NCBI RefSeq assembly: GCF_041381155.1
Contig: NC_091134.1
Location: 56,059,944-56,123,943 of the forward strand
Source: Argopecten irradians
Taxonomy: Eukaryota; Mollusca; Bivalvia; Pectinida; Pectinidae
Reading direction: 5' to 3'
DNA length: 64,000 nt
Shown here: in pieces, positions 56,417 to 64,000 of the stretch
Layout of the letters: each line of letters begins with the position of its first letter
Numbering within the stretch: position 1 is the stretch's first letter
Translations under genes and position numbers: made by a program
The notes under the pieces: model-generated
The model's input: the letters and a program-made list of their open reading frames with translations, nothing else
Databases searched by the model: none
Told to the model about the DNA's origin: nothing

Positions 56417-59400
56417 ATCTAATTACAGAAATTGATGATATTCATTGTTGTTTGAAATAATAAGAAGCTACATCCGGTTTGTGACATAATTCCTAGCTGG
56501 AAAACTTTCAAAACTCTTTTCTCTTGACTCGAAAGTATTTTTCTTTCCTTTTTTACCCACCAAAATTATTGACTTTATTTGATTCTGCACAAATGTGACG
56601 TCTATAAGCCTTCATTTATACATAAGCTATTGTTATTGATACAGTGGCAACAACAATGTGGTGATACAATATCCATTCTATCGTAAACATTTCTACAGTA
56701 ATTCAACTTCCCTTTTAGTAACGATTTTTAAGACAAAAATTGAAGCGTGCTTTCCATAATTGTTTAGAAATAAATAGATACTTGAATTACCATATCAAAG
56801 AATTTAAGTGATTAATTAATAATTGAATCACAACATTTTTTTTCAAACTATTCAACAGGAAAAGGTAACTATTTCACAGTAGTAGGTGATAATAGAAGAC
56901 TTTGTCTAAACTATACCTCAAGTTATAACAATAGATGACATTTCAAGAATTTTGAAAATCCAAGATTTTCCGCACCTACATAAAAATATGCATATTTTGT
57001 TTGGAATAGTGAACTCTATACAAAGATATGAACATTAAACATTTCTCCGTTCAACTATCGTATGATGTTTTTGCAATACATATTGGTATTTTAATACACT
57101 GCAGTACAACAGACACACTGTACACTGCATATATAAGGTAATACACACGTCAAGTAAGACTTGTGTAAAAACCAATGTTTTATGAAATTATGGTAATTGT
57201 TACAAAAAATTATGTAAAAAAAATACATATCACATAAATTACCATTACGTTATATTGTAACCAATAAGGTATCTTGGTGCCCACCATTTTATCAGTCAAT
57301 TATACATTATTTTTTCTGTCAGTCATTTCATTTTCCGATCACTCTTAAAATGCATTGTCGTTTGGCGATCACTTTCAAAATGTATCATGCATGTGGTTTC
57401 TCGAAATGCAATAAGCATCACTAGTGACCGAAAGAAACTGACATAAAAATATAGTCTGAGACGATCACTTCAGTACTGTCCATTATACATATATAACCTA
57501 ATAGCTATGGTAAATAAAACAGTAAATTATCGAAATCGAAGTTATAAGTCACATGTAACTAAGGTGTTCTTGTAACATTCTTAAATGAAATACTGTTACT
57601 TTTAATTGTTGTACATAACTGTGGGGACCATGATGGATATACATGCAGCATTTTAATTCAATTAATCTTATGTTCTCTAAGACACAATAGTGATAATAAA
57701 AATTGTTAATGGACGAGAGGGAGGGGGCAGCAGGATGGACGAAGGACTACGAAGGCGATTTGAATTACCCATCCTCTGGTGGTGGTGGGATTAAAATGCA
57801 ATAAAAGGTCCCTTTTTCAAATATGATAAAACTTGTAATGAAATAAAAGTAGCTGATGAAAAGTAGTATTTATATCCAACTGCATGGTTTGCATGTAGCA
57901 TGATAAACATTATTATAAATCAACAAATTAATTAAAAGGAAAAAATATTCTGCAGATAGAATTTGCATTATACCTAATCCTTTCCATTTTACATGTATTT
58001 TAAATATTGAAAGAAGAAAATAATTTCAATAACCATAAAAAATCAATGATTTGTTTCTAGTTACAGGTAATATTTACATCTTGTTTAACTTGTCCATCTG
58101 TAAGTCTGTCACAAGTTCACTCAAGGTGAATGTGTCCATTTACGCATCCAATTGGGAAACAATGCTTACATGAATATAATTGTCACAAATATAATGTACA
58201 GTACATGTATGTAAGATTAATTTAAAGATATCAATATATCATTATTTAAAAATGCCAAAAAATGAAAATATATTTTTTCAGTTTGTCAAAAAATACAGGC
58301 ATTTACGAATTGTCTGGTATGGATCAGTATGACAATTTTTAACAAAATATTGGCTTTAATGTTATTTAATGATAATTATTTTTGCATCTATTTCAAACTC
58401 AATAAAGTATTATTAAACATTCTTCAGAATACCGAATACATATATATAATGATCAATGTTTTATCCTCTTAGTCTGCATTACTTACCAATTGTGCAACTA
58501 GTTGGTATTACTAGCGTTGGATTAAGTTACCTCATCCATTAAATCTTGTGTCTATAGCAACATCACATTGGTCTACATAATGTATGTAAATGCTTTCTAA
58601 ACTCTGTATATATTATGAATCAGCTTCATGTTTTTTCGTGATATACATAGATTATAACATCTGTCAAACTATGATTCTATTAAAAGCAAAACAACTATAC
58701 ACATATAAACAATAAATGCACCTCTATTATGGCCGACATACTGATCAATATTGCACAACTACATGTTATTATGTAAATATTATCAATTCATAAACTTATC
58801 GTCGTGATGATTTAATTTTAAATTTAAGCGTGTTACAACTCTTCACAGTGCTTACATGTATTAAGCTGCTAACAGTTTAAAATTAAAATGGTTTTACTGA
58901 TAAAAAGCGTGTATCTACACTCTAACTGTGATATAAACAATTCTGTGGCATTAAATTATTGTTTTCATAAAAAAACAACAACAAAAAACATCCCCCATGG
59001 AAATAAATTGATTTACAGTAACCAGGAAAATTGGTGTTCATTTCATTGATTATTGATTAATTTCACAAAATACACATACTGACTAGTTCGCTTCCTGTAT
59101 TTCTCGTATTTCTCAATAACAGAAATATCATTAAAATATGTAAGACATGGTTGTTGGACATCATGGACTTCAATATCCTAACAAAATGACATCCAGGAAA
59201 TTAGAAAAAAAAACCCATTTAGGTAAATATTTGTGTTAGCAAGAAAGTAAACATCAACATTCCAAAATTTCAAAATATCAAATCTAAGACAGTAAATGTC
59301 TATTTGGATGTTGGACAAGTTTAATGTACAACACACTTCAGAAGGCAATTTTATGACATGACCAAAACTGGTCTCCATAAGTCTGGTGATTTCAAATAAA

Positions 59401-59440
59401 TTCTGCATAAAAACTTATAAAATAATATAAAAGCAACTAT
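56417..59440. other. No recognised gene; small repeat tail at 57700-57792
   Basis: At 57715-57790 GGACGAAGGACTACGAAGGCG and CATCCTCTGGTGGTGG match the tail of the 48450 repeat. The rest is AT-rich without visible structure. Confidence 0.4.
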
Positions 59441-59447
59441 GTTTTAA

Positions 59448-59846
59448 AGGCCCACTACCTTTCCGAAACGGCTTTTAATTTTTAAAATGGAAATGTAAAA
59501 CGAGATTGATAATTTTGTAGAGTCGCAAAAGTTATCAACTTACCGGTAATTCTACACTTATCATCACCTTCTGAACAATTTAATTTAAATAAATAAAATG
59601 TTAATTTTCATAACGCGGGTCGTCTTATGTTTCCCGCCGTCGTCCTAAATACCACGCGGTAGTTAATTATCACTGCGCCAGAAGGCAAAACAGTGAAATG
59701 AAACCCAACTGTTACCATATATTACGCAGGATATCTTGCATAAGCTTCATGTTGTAACCTCATCTTAGACCATCGACATATATTTTCTTATGTTATCTAT
59801 GATTTTTAGAAACCTTTAAATTTTGCTCCGGAAAGGTAGTGGGCCT
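59448..59846. mobile_element. TTAA-flanked MITE, 399 bp
   Basis: TTAA precedes AGGCCCACTACCTTTCCG and follows its inverse, CGGAAAGGTAGTGGGCCT. The TTAA duplication fits Kolobok or piggyBac-type transposition. No coding capacity. A second, worn copy lies in a gene A intron at 12808. Confidence 0.8.
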
Positions 59847-59850
59847 TTAA

Positions 59851-60610
59851 CTCTTGAAAATATTATAATCATGTAAAGAAGCATGCAATAAGACATGCAA
59901 AAGCAAACTTTATGTGACTACCAAATGAATATTCTGACTACTAAATACATATATTATCACCAAAAAAATAATGTATTACTTTGATGTTAATATCTTAATT
60001 AAGAAACCTTCAAAATTATAAGACTTACATCTTATATCCAGTGGTAATTAAATTCTAATTGGAATACAACAAACATGTACCACTGAAACTAACATACAAT
60101 CAAACATAAGGTCCAAACCATAATTTTACACAGTATAGTTATGATGACATGCAAATGTGATGAGAAAGAAAATATGAGGCATTATTTGAAAAATTAATGA
60201 CATCGGTTTTATCATATCAAGATATAACACAACTATCAATATCCAGTGACAAAAACAAGGACGGTCTAAATACACAAGATCTGAAACAGCCTTAATAAAA
60301 CTTCAGAGAGATATGAGTTGAATTTTTATTATTCAAGTCTATGTGTAACCTATATACAAAATGTAATACAATTTGTATTTCTTGCTTACTTCCACTTTAA
60401 TCTTGAAAAAGAATCAACAAACATATTGCTTTAGAACCAAAGGTAAGATATAAGGTTTGCGGACCAATTAACATACAAAGCTCATTGCCAACAGGGAAAT
60501 GAAGCTAAAAGCTGGTTGTCACCTTTTGACTAAGACCAAGGCTAAGCAGAGAAAATGCTCACAGGACAAATGAGCCATTAATGAAACTGAGATGAGAACA
60601 CCTGTTATAA
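59851..60610. other. No recognised feature
   Basis: AT-rich spacer between the MITE and the hairpin-ended elements; nothing seen. Confidence 0.4.
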
Positions 60611-60613
60611 CAA

Positions 60614-61195
60614 ACAAGAGGCCCATGAGCCTTAACGGTGATCTGACTATTAGTACAATACAACATAGTCATTTAAAGATTTTAGCCTATTTGACGTCTG
60701 TGACCTTGATTGAAGGTCAAGGTAATTCATTTGAACAAACTTGGTAGCCCTTCATCCCAGCATGCTAAATGCTCAATATCAGTACCCTGGGCCTTCTGGT
60801 TCTTGAGAAGAAGTTATTTAAAGATTTTGGTCTATTTGCCGCCCATGACCTTAAATGAAGATCAATGTCATTCATTTGAATAAACTTGATAGCCCTTCAT
60901 CCAAGCATGCTACATGCCCAATATCGGTACCCTTGGCCTTCTGGTTCTTGAGAAGAAGTCATTTAAAGATTTTAGCCTATTTGACCCCCGTGACCTTGAA
61001 TGAAGGTCAAGGTCATTCATTTGAACAAACTTGGTAGCCCTTCATCCCAGCATGCTACAGGCTCAATATCAGTACCATGTGCCTTCCGGTTATTGAGAAG
61101 AAGTCGTTTGAATGAAAAGTTTACGCACGGCGCACGACGACCGACGGTGCATGATGACAATATGTCATCCTGACCCTTCAGGTCAGATGACCTAA
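60614..61195 (+). mobile_element. Hairpin-ended element, copy 2, with a 145-bp core repeat
   Basis: Starts CAAGAGGCCCATGAGCCTTA and ends GGTCAGATGACCTAA after a hairpin with CCTGACC. The core is three units of about 145 bp with GACCTTGAATGAAGGTCAAGG and GCCCTTCATCCCAGCATGCT. The next element starts directly after its last base. Confidence 0.65.
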
Positions 61196-63369
61196 CAAGA
61201 GGCCCAAAGGGCCTTAACGGTCATCTGACTACCTTGGCAATAGTAAATTTAATTTCATATGGTGTCACTTTGTCAGGACCATGTCAGGATCATTTTCAAT
61301 TTCTTTCAACAAATTTTCTTTCAAACAAGAGGCCAAAGGGCCTTAACATGTAGGAAGTTAATTAGATATAGTGTCATGGTAGCCATCTTCGATTTGGGAT
61401 CAACCAGAGATGTAACAAAACTTTGTCGGGACCATGTCAGGATCATTTCATGCAAGTTTTAGCCAAATCGCACTGGTAGAACTTGAGAAGAAGTTCAAAA
61501 TGTGTTTTAAAGATGGCGGCTGTGGCGGCCATCTTGGTTTTCGGATTGACCCGAAAAATAACAACACTTTGTCGGGACCATGTCAGGATCATTTCATGCA
61601 AGTTTCAGCCAAATCGCACTGGTAGAACTTGAGAAGTTCAAAATGTGTTTTCAAGATGACGGCTTTGGCGGCCATCTTTGATTACGGATCGACCCGAAAA
61701 ATAACAACACTTTGTCGGGACCATATCAGGATCATTTCATGCCAGTTTCAGCCAAACCGCACCGGTAGAACTTTAGAAGAAGTTCAAAATGTGTTTTCAA
61801 GATGGCGGCTGTGGCGGCCATCTTGAATTTCGGATCGACCCGGAAAAATAACAACACTTTGTCGGGACCATGTCAGGATCATTTCATGCAAGTTTCAGCC
61901 AAATCGCACTGGTAGAACTTGAGAAGAAGTTCAAAATGTGTTTTCAAGATGGCGGCTGTGGCGGCCATCTTGGATTTCGGATCGACCCGAAAAATAACAA
62001 CACTTTGTCGGGACCATGTCAGGATCATTTCATGCAAGTTTCAGCCCAATTGCACCGGTAGAACTTGAGAAGAAGTTCAAAATGTATTTTCAAGATGGCG
62101 GCTGTGGCGGCCATCTTGGATTTCGGATCGACCCGAAAAATAACACTTTGTCGAGACCATGTCAGGATCATTTCATGCAAGTTTCAGCCAAATCGCACTG
62201 GTAGAACTTGAGAAGAAGTTCAAAATGTGTTTTCAAGATGGCGGCTGTGGCGGCCATCTTGGATTTCGGATCGACCCGAAAAATAACAACACTTTGTCGG
62301 GACCATGTCAGGATCATTTCATGCAAGTTTCAGCCCAATTGCACCGGTAGAACTTGAGAAGAAGTTCAAAATGTATTTTCAAGATGGCGGCTGTGGCGGC
62401 CATCTTGGATTTCAGATCGACCCAAAAAATAACAACACTTTGTTGGGACCATGTCAGGATCATTTCATGCAAGTTTCAGCCAAATCGCACCAGTAGAACT
62501 TGAGAAGAAGTTCAAAATGTGCTTTCAAGATGGCGGCTTTGGCGGCCATCTTGGATTTCGGATTGACCCAAAAAATAACAACACTTTGTAGGGACCATGT
62601 CAGGATCATTTCATGCAAGTTTCAGCCAAATCGCACTGGTAGAACTTGAGAAGAAGTTCAAAATGTGTTTTCAAGATGGCGGCTGTGGCAGCCATCTTGG
62701 ATTTCGGATCGACCCGAAAAGTAACAACACTTTGTCCGGACCATGTCAGGATCATTTCATGCAAGTTTCAGCCTAATTGCACCGGTAGAATTTGAGAAGA
62801 AGTTCAAAATGTGCTTTCAAGATGGCGGCTTTGGCGGCCATCTTGGTTTTCGGATTGACCCAAAAAATAACAACACTTTGTCGGGACCATGTCAGGATCA
62901 TTTCATGCAAGTTTCAGCCAAATCGCACCGGTAGAACTTGAGAAGAAGTTCAAAATGTGTTTTCAAGATGGTGGCTGTGGCGGCCATCTTGGATTTCGGA
63001 TCGACCCGAAAAGTAACAACACTTTGTCCGGACCATGTCAGGATCATTTCATGCAAGTTTCAGCCTAATTGCACCGGTAGAACTTGAGAAGAAGTTCAAA
63101 ATGTATTTTCAAGATGGCGGCTGTGGCGGCCATCTTGGATTTCGGATCAACCCGAAAAATAACAACACTTTGTCGGGACCATGTCAGGATCATTTCATGC
63201 AAGTTTCAGCCTAATCGCACCGGTAGAACTTGAGAAGAAGTTCAAAATGTGAAAAGTTAACGCACGGAGCACGGCGCACGGCGGACGGCGCATGGCGGAC
63301 GGCGGACGACGACGGACGAAACATGACGACTATAGGTCATCCTGACCCTTCGGGTCAGATGACCTAAAA
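61196..63369 (+). mobile_element. Hairpin-ended element, copy 3, with a 13-copy 146-bp core
   Basis: Starts CAAGAGGCCCAAAGGGCCTT and ends with the hairpin CTGACCCTTCGGGTCAG inside GGTCAT..ATGACC, then TAA. A second head-like piece lies at 61326-61347. Before the end hairpin is a GC-rich run of CGGACGGCG words (63255-63315), as in the other copies. Confidence 0.7.
61400..63250 (+). repeat. 146-bp tandem array, 13 copies
   Basis: Marked by CATGTCAGGATCATTTCATG at 61434, 61580, 61722 (one change), 61868, 62014, 62157, 62303, 62449, 62595, 62741, 62887, 63033 and 63179. The spacing is 146 except one 142 and one 143. Most units carry AAGATGGCGGCTGTGGCGGC followed by CATCTT, an imperfect palindrome. 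The 60-65 codon frames in it are repeat artefacts. Confidence 0.92.
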
Positions 63370-63424
63370 AGTACACAAGATGTACATCAACAGGTGTTGA
63401 CGATTTCATATCAGACATTTAGAA

Positions 63425-64000
63425 AATCTTTAAATAACACCATGTGCCTTCTGGGTCTTGAAAAGAAGTTGTTCAAAGATTTTAGCCTTTTTGACCCCCA
63501 TGACCTTGAATGAAGATCAAGGCCATTCATTTGAACAAATTTGATAGCCCTTTATCCAAGCATGTCAAAGGCCCAATATCAGGTCTCTATGCCTCTTAGT
63601 TATTGACAAGAAGTTGTTTAAATGATTTTAGCCTATTTGACCCCTGTGACCTTATATGAAGGTCAAGGTCCTTCGTTCGAACAAACTTGGTAGCCCTTCA
63701 TCCCAGCATGCTGTAGGCCCAATATGAGTGTCCTGTGCCATTTAGTTCTTGAGAAGAAGTCATTTAAAGATTTTAGCCTAATTGACCCCCTAGACCTTGA
63801 ATGATGATCAAGTTTATTCATTGGAGCAAACTTGAGAGCCCTTCATCCCAGCATGCCACAGGTCTAATATCAGGTCTCTAGGCCTCTTAGTTATTCACAA
63901 GCAGTTGTTTAAAGGATTTAAGCCTATTTGACCCCTGTGACCTTGAATGAAGGTCAAGGTCATTTATTTGAACAAACTTGGTAGCCCTTCATCCCAGCAT
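63425..64000 (+). repeat. 145-147-bp tandem repeat related to copy 2, running off the window
   Basis: GCCCTTCATCCCAGCATG-type words recur at about 63547, 63692, 63839 and 63985. The sequence is the same family as the core at 60614-61195. The element's right end lies beyond the window. Confidence 0.8.

Noticed and set aside
61259-62934. Series of 60-67 codon frames with MSGSFHASFSQIALVELEKK
   Set aside because: They recur once per 146-bp unit; repeat artefacts, not genes.

Overview
The window is animal nuclear DNA, most probably from a bivalve mollusc. It is AT-rich and intron-rich, it carries a Penelope-like and an L1/Tx1-like retroelement, and it is crowded with inverted-repeat elements. 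It also holds repeat families that start near CAAGAGGCCC and end in a TGACC hairpin; I associate these with scallop and oyster genomes from general knowledge, not from a search. No bacterial genes, CRISPR array, rRNA or convincing tRNA was seen.

The only well-supported host genes are two tandem paralogues on the minus strand, at about 8.2-21.4 kb (gene A) and 30.2-37.6 kb (gene B). I assembled both exon by exon from splice sites and reading phase. Gene B closes as a complete 649-residue model: signal peptide, repeated beta-rich-looking domains, EGF-like module, short Ser/Thr stalk, sushi (CCP) module, one transmembrane helix and a short basic tail. Gene A has the same exon order and nearly the same exon sizes. 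It differs in a long Thr-rich mucin-like stalk in its own exon, and its signal-peptide exon could not be found. Both look like type I cell-surface proteins of a recognition or adhesion kind. The repeated domain itself I do not recognise.

Layout: 0-3.3 kb, broken LINE; 4.85-7.8 kb, tandem foldback units; 8.2-21.4 kb, gene A, with a Penelope-like fragment, a hairpin element and TIR elements in its introns; 22.1-24.9 kb, element with long inverted repeats; 27.7-29.6 kb, nested foldback structure around an ACA-rich low-complexity tract; 30.2-37.6 kb, gene B, with a 2.2-kb inverted-repeat element 29 nt from a splice acceptor; 38.0-39.8 kb, TIR element with two 21-bp palindrome arrays; 41.1-43.0 kb, TIR element with a 5-bp target duplication; 43.4-47.4 kb, a cluster of hairpin-plus-body foldback units; 49.7-50.9 kb, a second TIR element with palindromic subterminal arrays; 55.0-56.4 and 60.6-64.0 kb, hairpin-ended elements with tandem-repeat cores, including a 13-copy 146-bp array. 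The remaining DNA shows nothing I can name.

The most unusual material is the recurring architecture of palindromic hairpin plus inverted-ended body in several unrelated sequence families, the two TIR elements carrying arrays of short palindromes, the strong excess of exact TGACGTCA sites (21 counted by eye), and the unrecognised domain of the paired receptor-like genes.
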